From: Micropterus salmoides | Taxonomy: Eukaryota; Chordata; Actinopteri; Centrarchiformes; Centrarchidae | Assembly (NCBI RefSeq): GCF_014851395.1 | Contig: NW_024041150.1 | Coordinates: 43,946,829 to 44,010,828, forward strand | DNA: 64,000 nucleotides | Reading direction: 5' to 3' | Shown: positions 1 to 11,111 of the stretch, one piece after another | Position numbering within the stretch: position 1 is the stretch's first letter | Layout: the number at the start of each line of letters is the position of its first letter | The notes under the pieces: generated by a model | The model's database searches: none | The model's input: only the letters and a program-made list of their open reading frames with translations | Told to the model about the DNA's origin: nothing | Program-made: the position numbers and the translations under genes

Positions 1-471
1 AACACATTTCTGAAGTTCAATATCGGGACCAGCTGAAAGTAATTGCTAATAATGTGCATTTACTAACAAACTCAGACAAATGTCTGGGCAGGACACTTTT
101 GGTACTGTTGGGTACAAATAAATATTTTCATATTGCATTTGGAAACTTGACTTGTGTTGTTATTGTTTTGGTCCTTGTTGTATTCAGGGCACATTTAAGT
201 CCTGGACATACTTGCCTTTAACTATGCGTTCGCATACGCAAGATGGCTGGATCCTTTGGCGCGTAGGTTGTGCACGTCTCCAGAAATTAAAGCTACGCGT
301 CCGCAAGATGTAATTCAGCACATGACCATGAGGGCAGTATGTCGATCTGACTGGCAGGTCATATAACTTTGCAGCGTGTAGCCTCACGTTATGTAGGCTT
401 GTGCAGCCTCCAACAAAACCATTAATTCATTTTACTCCAGTCACAGATGCTGATCACCCTGGATGACCTCT

Positions 472-673
472 ACAGTAGGTGTTTCCCACAGACCGATTTA
501 TTTGTGGCAGGCTGCCACATTATCAACGGGCTTTTTGTTAGGCTACTATTTAAAATGGGTAAAATCGTATTTGATCACAGAGCTCTGTGCAGCGCACAGC
601 TTATATTCACTCAGCACTTCCTCTTGCCTCGTCTCTCGCCACAATTACACTGTCATTCAGTGGGAAACACTGT
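472..673. mobile_element. Small hAT-like MITE (left arm)
   Basis: About 200 bases bounded by inverted ends, acagt(agg)tgtttcccac at the left and gtgggaaacactgt at the right, a terminal type common in fish non-autonomous hAT elements. No coding capacity and no clean 8-base target duplication seen. Mirror copy at 50831-51032. Confidence 0.45.
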
Positions 674-1725
674 TTACAGACAATAACTGGGATTCATGTT
701 GATGAATGTGAGCAGTGTCAGAGATGTGCTTTTTGTAGTCCATCTTCAGAACATTGTAGTTTCATCACGGCAGTAGGCTAATATCTGCTGTCGCATAATT
801 ATGTTGCCTAGAAAAGAGCAGTCGGATTCTCTTAGACCCGCCGTCCTCTTTTCCTAAGTCCTTAAGGATTCTCCTTCACATCTTCCCTTGACCTCATGAC
901 GTTTTCCATCGATGTCAAGGAAAGGAGACTTTTCGGATGCAACCTTAAGGCATGTTCACACTGAAAGCTAATCCAGGGTTTTGGGCAGCTTGATTACAAT
1001 TCAATGCAAAGACGCGAATACCTGTGAATTTGACCCGTGCGGCAAATCAAATGAGGCATATGTCGTGAATTTCACTGGTTCATGCGAGTTCAAATTTTTC
1101 AACTTTGCTGAGAAATTTGGGTTTCTGGTAGATTTGTGAAAGTGTCCAGACAGGGAGTGTTTCAGATCTCTGTGGGGATGAGATCCAGAGCACAGCAACC
1201 CAGCGCTGGTGTATTTACTGTCAGATCTGACAACGGTAAACTTGATTCCCATTTCTTTCACCATAGTCCATGGATTATGACTAAGACCCAGTTACACTTT
1301 AGTGTAAACCAACAAATGGTGTTTATTTCTTCTCTCCTCCCTCTCTCTCCTGAACTACGCTTAGATTCCAAGGGGACAACCTCTTCCAGCTCTTCCCAGT
1401 CCACCGGGCCACTGCTTGATGTCGTAACCAAGTCAGCACTGTAAGTTTCAGCTTGTGGCTCCAATGCCCTAGTCAGCCTCCTTTGCACAGTTTTTTGATT
1501 CGTAGCTATTTCTGTAGGTGTATTTACTGTAAGTTGTTCATGATTATTTATTTTAGTCAAGAAACCTGGTGGAAGTGATATCATCAAGGCGACGAAAGCT
1601 CTGACTCACTCCTACAGCAACAGATGAGTAAGGGATGATCTCAGTATTTTGAAACCTGGGCCCCACTTTCACTTATTTTGGTGTTGAAATGACTCGTAGG
1701 TACAGAAAGTTTTAAATCAGTGCAG
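674..1725. other. Stretch without recognised gene (left arm)
   Basis: No recognisable gene. A minus-strand open frame of 109 codons at 1258-1587 is identical in the right arm (49911-50240), but an extra A in the homopolymer of the third copy (about 63797) shifts it, and it matches no family I know, so I do not call it a gene. Confidence 0.5.
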
Positions 1726-2625
1726 TAGGGCTGCAGCTAACGATGATTTGAGTATTCAAAGCTTTGATAGATTATTTCAACAATTTAGCGATGCGTCGTT
1801 TAACAAGTACTTTGCTTGGCGGCTGCGGTGTTGTGGCGTTCTGATCGGTGACAGGGAGTCACAAACACTGCAAGAGCCGATGGCTGTGTCACCCAACGCT
1901 GGTCTCCAAACCACGCTTTGTCAAGAAAACACGTGAAATGCGAAACGGGAAATGAGCGATCCTGCACAGGAAACAGCTGTTTGTTATTATAAAGATGGCG
2001 ATTATAAAGACAAAGAATCTGGTTGAAAGGATGGATCAGCACACGCAGGTAGCAGGGATTGTCTGAGCTGCAGAGAGAGCTGCAGGTGAGTTAAAAGGTG
2101 CAGCTCCCGGACTCAACTCATGACTGTGAGGTTAAAACTCGCAGCCCAAAAAGGAGAACAACAAACGCACGTGTACATTTTCAGCTTACTTTGGCTTCCA
2201 CTCAACAATCAATCATGACTTCAGTTAAATGCTAAAGTTGCTGTTTGTTACCTTGTCTCTGGCAGAACACCGGCTGCTTTCTGGTCAGGTACCGTCGCTG
2301 AGGCGACATAAATTTTGTTTGGGGGTGGACGGACTTTACAGAGTTGTTTTTTTGTTTTTCTTTAGCTTGAAATAATCCGATACTTTGGACACTTTCTTTT
2401 TTGTCCCTCGCTGTTTGCTCTCTCCTCCTCCACTTTGCAAACAGCTCCATCATAATCACGTCGTGTTCACAGCGTAAGTGTGATGTGCAACAGTAACAAA
2501 TGTCCCTGGGAAACACTGTGCTGTATAGTTACATGGATTAAACGAAGCATCGATGCAAAGAATTTGTGTCGAAGCATTTAATGAATTGATTTTATCGATT
2601 TAATCGATGAATCGTTTCAGCCCTG
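1726..2625 (-). mobile_element. Non-autonomous hAT element with BED-finger remnant (left arm)
   Basis: A perfect 8-base target-site duplication (cagtgcag) flanks the element at 1718-1725 and 2626-2633. The ends are imperfect inverted repeats of the cagggctg type. Inside, the minus strand around 2350-2500 reads like the start of a BED zinc finger from a hAT transposase (SKVWDYFKLK, preceded by a basic RRREQTARDKK stretch), but frameshifts and missing cysteines make it dead. No DDE/dimerisation domain is present, so the element is internally deleted. Confidence 0.8.
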
Positions 2626-3165
2626 CAGTGCAGTATAATAGTGAGTACTAGAGAGCTGTCGCACTGCGAAACAGAACTACAAAATAAACCTTGAGGTAAA
2701 ATGTTTTTATTTTTAATAAATTGTATGGATTACACGGATGTATGGTGGTTGTTGTTGTTTTCCCCCTGCACACATTAAAAGTTTTACTTGTTTTAAGTGT
2801 AAGCTGGACCTGCTAAAGTAGAAAATTGTAAAACACTAGATTTTTATTTCAAGGTTTTGGCAAGAATAACAGTTACGGTGAGTAAATATTAGTGAATTTT
2901 AGCATTTGCAGGAGTCAATGAAAAGGTTTAACACTCAAGAGTGAATTAATAAGAGTAAATTATTAACAGTGAATGTTATATTTGTTTATATATATGTTTA
3001 TACTTTTTTTAGTGTAGAACTTGATTTGCATATCTTGGCCTGGTGTAGTGTTAAATGTTAACTCAGACTTACTGCTGACTTCACTGAGTAGCTAACTTTG
3101 TAGTATAATAGACACAGTTCACACAATGGCCTCGAGAGGGAGGCTGCTGGCTGACCAGCTTGAAA

Positions 3166-3260
3166 ACAGGAAGTTTCAACTGTTACATCCAGGGCTTGAA
3201 TAGAAAAGTAGTTTCCAGTACTCCCCATTCACATGCTGGCGTGTGTATTATATCCCAGTA
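3166..3260 (+). promoter_or_regulatory. Candidate promoter of the IgV gene (left arm)
   Basis: Upstream of the ATG at 3293 lie acaggaagt (3166-3174), which fits an ETS/PU.1-type site, and a TATA-like ttatatc near 3248-3254. Both are kept in the right arm (ETS-like 48315-48323) and in the third copy (62107-62115). The placement suits a leukocyte-expressed gene with a very short 5' untranslated region. This is motif reading only; no transcript evidence. Confidence 0.3.
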
Positions 3261-3292
3261 CACAGAAGCAGACGGACATCACCTGCTCTGCG

Positions 3293-6200
3293 ATGGATAA
3301 GTTTGTGTTCCTGTTGATCCTTCTCTCTCCAGCAGCTTCCGGTAAAGACTTAACTTTTATTGTCAATAGATTCATGGACGCAGGAAAGACAACCGTTACA
3401 AAAATTAAGGTCATCTTGTCCTATAAAACATTCATGTGTTTGTAATACGGTTGGGCGACATGTCGATTAATAACGTTATTCGTTAATGTGCGATTTAGCA
3501 AGTTTCTGGTCGTTAGGCCCTGAGAAAAAGCTAACTTCCTTAGCTACAATCACAGTGATCTGATCCGCTGTAACGTTAGAGGGAAATAAATCATCCAAAC
3601 GCTCTAAGTTAACTAAATTATACTCTGTCGCGGGGTCCAGCTCTGAAACGTGTTTACCTTCGTGTTTAGGGTATTTTAAATGACTTCCGACTGACTTGTA
3701 GCTGCAACAGCTAGCTAATGCTAACTGTTGTTATTAATGCAGCCACTCAATCCGCTCGGCCTCGTCTAACACAGGCTGTTACGCACAACTTAAAATAAAT
3801 ACGATCTCCGTCCACTCCATCGTTGAAGCTTCATCAGAGTTGATCTCCGTCTGTATTAAAACGACTGACGAAAAGACGTCGAGTTTCTCGTCCTGTGAAT
3901 GTCTAACATGATCTCTAATAAATGTTCTTTGTGTTTGGAGTCTGTCAGTAAACACGTGTCACGTAGAAAAAAAACGATTCAGCCTTTTAAAACGATTAAA
4001 AGGAAAAAAGTATTTTAACACGGGATTCGAACTCGGATCAAAGTGGGACAATAAACCAAAGTCGGGCCACTAACGTTAGTCCAGCAGTCTCCTCAGTACT
4101 CACCTGTCACTGCTTTCTCTGCTAGCCATCACTGTTTAAAACGGGAGACCCCAGATCATTTTTTGCTTTGTTTTTTGTTCAACAAAAACAATATAGACAT
4201 ATTGACAAATAGTGCAGTGAGCAGAGTGCAAAGGATGCAGGAGTATGTACATGTCGGAGGTGGATGTGATATACAGGTACATATACATGCATACATGTAC
4301 ACGTAAACCCAGCCAAGACATTCAGGACATGTCAAAATCAGATTTGTCTTTGATAACGTCACCGTCACAGTATATAGGTCTTCAACATTTGACAAGGGTA
4401 ACAAAAGCATACCACACACTGGGAGATGATAGATTTTCCTAATTTGGTGCTAACTGGTTAACCCGTCACTATATCTTTTATTACAAACAGACCTAATTGA
4501 ATAATTTTAGGGACAAAGCCTCGTGCTTAAATACTCTGTACAAAGGCCAAATGTCAGGGCAGCAATGACGAATTTATCTTACAGGTTATGGATGATTTTT
4601 TAAAGTTGTTTCTAATTTGTTAATGCTTGTCAACAATCAACCACTCATGTCTATCCTGGAAATCAGTCACAATTCCTGCCCTGGTTAACTAATTAATGAA
4701 GGTTTAATATTTATGTTACAGGCTCCAGGCGCAGGGCGTGTGGACAGATAATAAAACCTATAAAACAGGAGAAATTAACAACACTGGAAACTTGCTGCCG
4801 TTGGTCTTGACGGTCTTTCCAGCAAGATTACAGTCGCCAACTGACGGTGGGAAAGCGCTCTGCTGCCCCTTACTGTCTTAGTGGAGTACATTTTTGTAAT
4901 GCTAAAGCATTGGAGGACTTTGCTGACTCAACATCAAATTTATACAGTGTTACAAAACAAAAGATATTTGTTAAATTAAACCAAAAATAATATGTGACCA
5001 TACATTTTGTGTGCGTCACATTTATCTTATGTGTTTGTCATAGTTACATGTTAAAGTAGACTAACTTACTAACATAAATAGGCCTACTACCCATCAACAT
5101 CTAGTAAACAACTCAGCGGCTTGGTTGTGAAGCGAGCCAAACCTTCTTTATCTTCTCTCCGTTTTCTTCTCTCTTACCACTTTAGCTGCTGACGACTGGA
5201 GCATTTCTCTCGGTGCTCCGGTCGCAACCCTGACTATGTTTTAAATGGCTAGTGGCAAGATTCAGAGGGCTGCGATTCGATTATAAAACGATTATTGATG
5301 CATAATTGTTTTGGATAATTACTAAGCATTTAATTTGCACATTAAAATCCAAAAGAAAAATCTCCTAATTGGCTTAAAAGGACTAGTTTGCATCCCTAAT
5401 TTACTTTATTAACCTCTGCTCCATGCTTGTGCCTGATGTTCTGCCGCTCGCTCTCTCTCACTCGCTCTGCCTCACACACAGGATACACGGAGAGCTGCCG
5501 AGCGTCACCATGCTGGCACAGTGTGCAAGTACACTTAATAGGGTGGTTATTCATTCCGCAGCAGTGGTGTGTTGAATACAGGGGAACACTGGTCTCTATT
5601 GCAGGGTGCTGCACTTCCGCGAGTTCCGCCTTTTGCGTTCCGTCTACATTACGTTATCATTTAATTATTGATGTTTTGACATTTGTTAATCGATTCATAA
5701 TCTTCCACGTCCGCATCGCGATGCCTCTGAGAATAGATTTTCTCCCACTCCTAACGTCTCCACAGCTGTGACTAATTATTGAATGTTCCCATGATCTCAG
5801 GTGTGAAGAGGTCTTCTGTTTAAACAAAGATGTTCTCACTGTATCGTCCTGTGGAGTCCTTTTGAAATGTAGTTACTTTTTCTTTCTGGATGTTTTTATT
5901 GTTTTTAGATGTGAAACCTGGAGATGATGTCATTCTGCCATGTCAGGCTGGTGAAGTCTCCATCAGAGCTGTAGAGTGGACCAGACCTGACCTGGAGCCA
6001 GAGTACGTCCTCTTCTACAGAGATGGACACTCAGTTTCAGAACAGCAGCATCCATCCTTTAAGGACCGGGTGCAGCTGGTGGACAGAGAGCTGAAGGACG
6101 GAAACGTGTCTTTAATTCTGAAGAACGTGAGCAGCAACGACGCTGGAACATACGAGTGTCGAGTTGCAACAGGAGGTTCAAGACGTAAGAGAGCCAACAT

Positions 6201-6591
6201 TAAGACTGAGCCAATCAGAATCTACCAGCTGGAGGTTTCAGGTGAGTTTGTGGAGGTCAGTGTGTCTGTGTGCCATGTTGTAGCTGCACTTTATTCCATG
6301 TTGATTCTGAGAGTCAAACATGAGGAATATAGAAGATATAGAAGAGTAAATGGAGGCTGTTCCACTGTTCACTCATTTCCTGACTAATATGCACTTTGAT
6401 CTTCAGGTTCCAACAGCGGAGACGTCGAGGAGGGAAACTACAGACATTACTACGGACTGGGAGCAGGTTTTGTTCTGGTTTGTTTAGCTGCTGCTGTTGG
6501 ATTGGCTGTTGGCTGGAAATATAAAAGTCATAAGAACAAGAATCCAGAACAGCCTGCTGCTGATGAAGCAGGGAGCGATCAGCTCCTCTGA
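3293..6591 (+). CDS. IgV-domain membrane receptor, butyrophilin/MOG/B7-like (left-arm copy)
   Basis: Three exons: 3293-3341, 5909-6241 and 6407-6591, all joined at phase 1 with GT/AG borders, the classic layout of Ig-superfamily genes. The product is 188 aa. Residues 1-16 are a signal peptide (MDKFVFLLILLSPAAS). Residues 17-127 form one V-set domain with Cys28, Trp40 and Cys100 in a D-x-G-x-Y-x-C motif, R70 of the KDRV strand, and N-glycosylation sites at N82 and N89. About 16 stalk residues follow, then a membrane segment at about 144-164 without charged residues, then a 24-residue tail with no ITIM or ITAM. Family knowledge: such single-V-set teleost proteins resemble butyrophilin, MOG or B7-type surface molecules of immune cells; ligand unknown. 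AATAAA signals at 7008 and 7024 could end the transcript. It converges on the Fc-receptor-like gene at 16487-15714. Confidence 0.87.
5373..5608. repeat. 236-base segment present in both arms, absent from third copy
   Basis: In the third copy the flanks join directly at about 59877, whereas the left arm has 5373-5608 and the right arm has about 45861-46096. It lies in the first intron of the IgV gene. No clear terminal repeats were seen, so it may be a deletion in the third copy rather than an insertion. Confidence 0.6.
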
Positions 6592-7259
6592 TCTCTTTTC
6601 ACCAAAGCCGAGTTTTATGTGTGCAAGTCCACCCAAAGATAGCAAAATTAGGCCCTGTTTACACAGACAGAGGGATTTTCAAAACTTTTCCTATGCGGTT
6701 TGGCCTTTCGTCTGGTTAAAAACTGGTTATAAAAATACCCGTGTACGTGTGGACTAAGCCTTAGATTGTATGTTTCGATGTCCCCACAAAGAATCTGTTT
6801 GTGTGTCAGTATCTTTTTATATAATCTTCGGTCAGTATTTCTTTGTATGTGTGTGTGGGATCCTGAACCATCTACCAATCAAAACAAACCTGTGTGTGTG
6901 AATGTGTCAGTATGCAACACAGTGAAGAGAACACAGTCCTTTTGATCTTTTTATAAGCTAATGAACATCACCAAGGTAACCAGCTCTGTCATACAGACAG
7001 ATAGGAAAATAAACTTTCCGTCAAATAAACCTCAAAAAAGCCTAAACTTTAGGTCTTATTGGCGAAATGACCTGTGGACCAATGGAGGAGTTGTGTGTCA
7101 CAGTATCAGTCCGATGGATTCAATAAGCTCGTGTCTAGAACCAGCAGAAATTTACTGCATGAAGAGTTAAAATTGTTGTCAAGCCAGCAAGTTAAATACA
7201 TTTTTAAGATGAGTTTTGAAAGAAACTTTAGCGATGATATCGCACACTCATCATTTGGG

Positions 7260-7462
7260 CATCTGTGGCTCAGGGGGTTGTCCGTTAATCAGAAGATGGA
7301 CGGTTCAATCCCCGGGCAAGATACTCGACCCCGAATCGCCCCTTTTGGCTGCTTCACCAGTGTATGAGTGTGTGTGTGAATGGTGAATGCAGATGTAGTG
7401 TAAAAAAACGGTCAAAAAAGAGAAAGAAAGGCTCTATACAAATACAGAGCATTTACTTTATA
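7260..7462 (+). mobile_element. tRNA-derived SINE (left arm)
   Basis: It contains an A-box-like tggctcaggggg (7266-7277) and a B-box-like ggttcaatcc (7302-7311), spaced as in tRNA-headed SINEs. The body is the gcaagatactcgacccc / tgaatggtgaatg type, ending in ctatacaaatacag, a sequence found widely in fish SINEs. It lies just downstream of the IgV gene. Confidence 0.65.
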
Positions 7463-8106
7463 AGATAAAAAAAGAGCTGGAAACTTTATATGCAGCAATG
7501 TTACACAAATATAAAAGCTGACTACAACTTTTTATAATATACTTGAACTTCTTGTGAACAAGAAGGTATGCCAAACTGACAGTTTTTGGTGATTTAAAGC
7601 TTTTGCTCTATTTACTTGCATGTGCCTCAGCACTGATGTATCACGGGGAATTTCATGAACTCTAACCAGCTAACAGATGTATGTTATTGTTGCCTTTTAT
7701 TTGTTTATGAACGATTACTGTTTACATGCATTTATTACTAATTATTTTTATACTGTGCTTCTTTGTACTGTCTCAAGATGGCTCAGACCTTTTCATTAAA
7801 CATGAGGTAAAGAAGAGTAATATTTTGATTGTTAGAAGTAGGTCAGTAGTCATTCCCTGACTCCTCTCTGTCTGTCCCTAAAGTACAGTATGTGATGAGG
7901 CAAAATTTTTGGGACATTATATCACTGATGTCTGTCTGATGATATGAATATGAATGAGTACTCTCTCTATGGAGGTGCAACAGAAAGTTTCTGCAACAGT
8001 ATGCAAAACTCAACAAATCATATAATGATGGTTAGAGGCTGCTGCTTAAGGCGCCACGATGGAGCAGTGCAAGCCAAATGTTTGTCAGTGTTAGTGTGCC
8101 TACCAG

Positions 8107-8613
8107 GGCCCCGTATCAGAAAGTGGGATTAGTGAAAACTCTGAGTATGTTGAGCCTGAGATGAGGGGAAACTCTGGGTTTTCCGTTTCAGAGAGCAAGA
8201 TCAGATGTTGGAGGATGACTGTGGTGCAGCTGAAACAAACAGGCCTGAGTTTTCCATTATTAGCTGCATAGTCTTAATGTGTTTTGACAGCATTAATAAA
8301 ATACAAAATTAGCAAGATTTTATTAATGTAAAATAGACGTCAGTTTGTACCATAGACACATTTTCCACTGCTTAAAAAAAAGCTAATTAGCTAACCTAAC
8401 CTGCTGGGTGTGACTGAATTCACAGGTTTATGAGTAAACTGTGTCTTATATTTTATCTATACCTATTTTCATAATCAGGTAGCCGATCGCCACCGGCATT
8501 TAGTCCCGTCAGGTTACAGCTTAATAAATATAGCGAATGTAATGGGCTGGAGGAGAATTCCAGCACTTGGGATGAGCTCAGAGTTTGTTTAACCTGCTTT
8601 CTGAAACGGAGCC
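8107..8613. mobile_element. PIF/Harbinger-type MITE (left arm)
   Basis: About 507 bases with inverted ends starting ggccccgtatcagaaag and ending ctttctgaaacggagcc, flanked by the three-base duplication cag (8104-8106, 8614-8616), as expected for PIF/Harbinger elements. No transposase frame inside. Confidence 0.7.
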
Positions 8614-10151
8614 CAGCTCTGCTGTATTGTGCAATCTCATGTGCAGATGTATTTGTAGGTTATCAGAGTCTGCAAATTTTCAGCACTGACCAACCCGGCA
8701 CTGAATTGAGCCTGGTACTCTCACAGAATGTGGAATCATTGATGTTTTAGCCAATATGTAAAAAGGCCTATGTAATATTGTGGACTATGTATGTTGGTCT
8801 GTTTTTTTCTTTTGTTTATTTATTGTATGTCTGGTTTTTATTGTATGTTTTTTGGATCAGGAGTGTGTCCTTGCTAAAAGCTAATGATATCCAAAGGCTA
8901 TGGCCTATGTGAGATTTATTTGATTTAAGCTGAAAGCTGAAAGTCGAACAAAAAAGACTAGACCTGTGGAATAAGGAACAAACACTTTTCTGAATGAAGT
9001 TCAATCTCAGCAACAGCTGATGGTTATTGTTAATAATGTGCCTTTAATAACAAACTCAAAGACAAATGTATGTGCAGGAAAACGCTTGTATTATGGGGGA
9101 AAAATAAATATTCTTACATTTGGAAACTTGGAGTTGTGTTTTTATTGTTTTGGTCCATGTTGTCCACATTTAGTTCTGTTTTCCAGGTCCGTTGTTCCTC
9201 ATTTATCAGATAGTTTCCCCTCATGACTTGTAGAGAAGTGAAAGGAGCGACAGTGGGTGCTTCTCAAGTGTCTTAATTGCATCCACGTTTCCCTCACTTG
9301 CGTCTTTTCCTTGCATCTTGATGGTTAGAGGCTGCTTCGTCTTGCATCTTCCTTGTGGCTGGTCATTCCTGTGTTTAGTCTAAATAGACGATAATAAAAC
9401 ATAGTAAACATGTAGCCTAAGGAGTCAGACAAGCCACTAAAGTGTCAAATGACGCAAGCAAAGGAAAATTAAACCGCTCATCCGGCAGATTCTCACCTGC
9501 ATCTGATGGAAGCAGCCGGCTCCATGAGTAAAATCGGCTGATGAAAGTATGAATGGAAAGCTGCAAGACAACATGATCATATTCTTGGTTATTCAATAAT
9601 GCATTCACAATCAATAAATCTATATGCAGATACTATCAGCATTCTGCCAGTAGAAATGATCCTCTGAGTAGGACATATAGAAACCTATGGGTTATTTTCT
9701 AATTAGGAGTTCATTTCATATCAACAAAAAGTGAAAAATTCATTCACTCATTGTTCAAACTGCATTAGTTGCCAAGCTTAAGCTCTAATTACTTTTTAAA
9801 TCTTGAAAGCAAAATACACATTGGATTCATTATTTTGTCAACTGTGTTACAGAAAAACATTACGTCATAGAAGACATAAATGAAGTACTACACATTAGAT
9901 GAAACATTTGTTTGAAAGTTCTTGAGTCTATTATGTCTTTTATGTTTGAATAGCATGACTGCTAGCTTGCAAAGTTTGCTAGTCTACTGGTCAGATTTTG
10001 TGTTTCACCCGGTTTCTATCTTGTCACAAATAGAAGATTATTAAGATTTTGCATTAATTTACATATTACCCAGCAATCATCACTGCATATGTAGCTATGT
10101 GACACAAATACCAGTAGTACCAGTAGTTTTACACTAATATATATATATATA
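8614..10151. other. Stretch without recognised gene (left arm)
   Basis: No gene or recognisable element seen. The outer boundary of the 9-kb tandem unit (about 9230) and the breakpoint used by the third copy (about 9575-9600) fall here. The mirror is 41284-42848, which is equally empty. Confidence 0.5.
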
Positions 10152-10198
10152 TATTCCCCTCCAAAAATTGGAACAGTAAGGCAAATTCCTTTGTTTTG

Positions 10199-10432
10199 TA
10201 TTAATCCCACAAGGGGAAATTCAATGTTTTCACTCTGTTATTATTGTTAGTATTAAACACAGGTCCGAAACACACGGAGAGATGTCAGAGTGAGGGGGCG
10301 CCCCGAGCGGTTAAGGATTCAGGGGCTTGTCCAAGGCCTCCTTCGGCAGTGCCCAGGAGGTGAACTGGCACCTCTCCAGCTACCAGTCCACGCTCCGCAC
10401 CTCTGGTCCGAGCTGGATTCGAACCGGTTTAA
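10199..10432 (-). mobile_element. SINE nested in Tc1 (left arm)
   Basis: Minus strand: B-box-like ggttcgaatcc (10425-10415) starts the element. It ends in a tail reading gaatttccccttgtgggatt, a 3' end shared by many fish SINEs and their LINE partners. The A box seems lost. It interrupts the terminal region of the Tc1 element. Confidence 0.55.
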
Positions 10433-10621
10433 GATCAAAAGATGAGTATGAGACAAGAGTTCAGAATTTCAGCTTTCATTTCCTGGTATTCCCATCTAGA
10501 TGTGTTAAACAACTCAGAACATACCACCGTTTGTTTGAACCCACCCATTGTTAAAGTGAGCCAAAGTAATGCAACCAATAATCTTAAAGTAAATGACATT
10601 TAATATTTGGTTTTGCAAATC

Positions 10622-11111
10622 TGTGGCCATGGTTCTCAGCAGGAAACCGGTGGAGTGCCAACTTCAGGTAGGGAATGAGTTCTTACCCTCACCTATGGTC
10701 ATGAAGGCTGCGTCATGACCGAAAGAACGAGATCGCGGGTTTCCTCAGGCGGGTGGCTGGTGTCTCCCTTAGAGAAAGGATGAGAAGCTCGGCCATCCAC
10801 GAGGAGCTCAGAGTAGAGCCGCTGCTCCTTTGCGTTGAAAAGAGTCAGTTGAGGTGGTTTGGGCATCTGGTAAGGATGCCTCCTGGATGCCTCCCTAGGG
10901 AGGTGTTCAAGGCACGTCCAGCTGTGAGGAGGCCTCGCGGAAGACCCAGGACTAGGTGGAGAGATTACATGTCCACACTGGCCTGGGAACGCCTCAGGAT
11001 CCCCCAGTCAGAGCTGGTTAATGTGGCTCGGAAAAGAGAAGTTTGGGGTCCCCTGCTGGAGCTGCTGCCCCCGCGACTCGACCCCGGATAAGTGGATGAA
11101 GATGGATGGAA
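10622..11111 (+). mobile_element. 3' fragment of a non-LTR retrotransposon nested in Tc1 (left arm)
   Basis: The plus strand at 10753-11091 encodes the extreme C-terminus of a LINE reverse-transcriptase protein: LRWFGHLVRM, GRPRTRWRDYM and a terminal LLPPRLDPG, then a gatggatgga tail. This end is common in fish LINEs; I cannot settle the clade (Rex/RTE-like or I/Nimb-like). It is 5'-truncated, as usual for LINE insertions, and splits the Tc1 sequence at gcaaatc / cttgcttgc. Confidence 0.7.

Noticed and set aside
1258..1587. 109-codon minus-strand open frame, identical in the right arm (49911-50240)
   Set aside because: Identity is explained by the recent duplication. The third copy has a one-base homopolymer insertion that shifts the frame, and no domain is recognisable.
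4021..4050. tRNA-like word (ggattcgaac) on the minus strand, also at about 47430 and 61220
   Set aside because: Only a B-box-like T loop is present. No cloverleaf or anticodon arm could be folded by eye, so it is not called a tRNA gene.
4136..4442. Overlapping open frames of 60-87 codons on both strands
   Set aside because: They come from a low-complexity tacatgtaca/gtatatac stretch in the IgV intron, with no domain, splice logic or start context.
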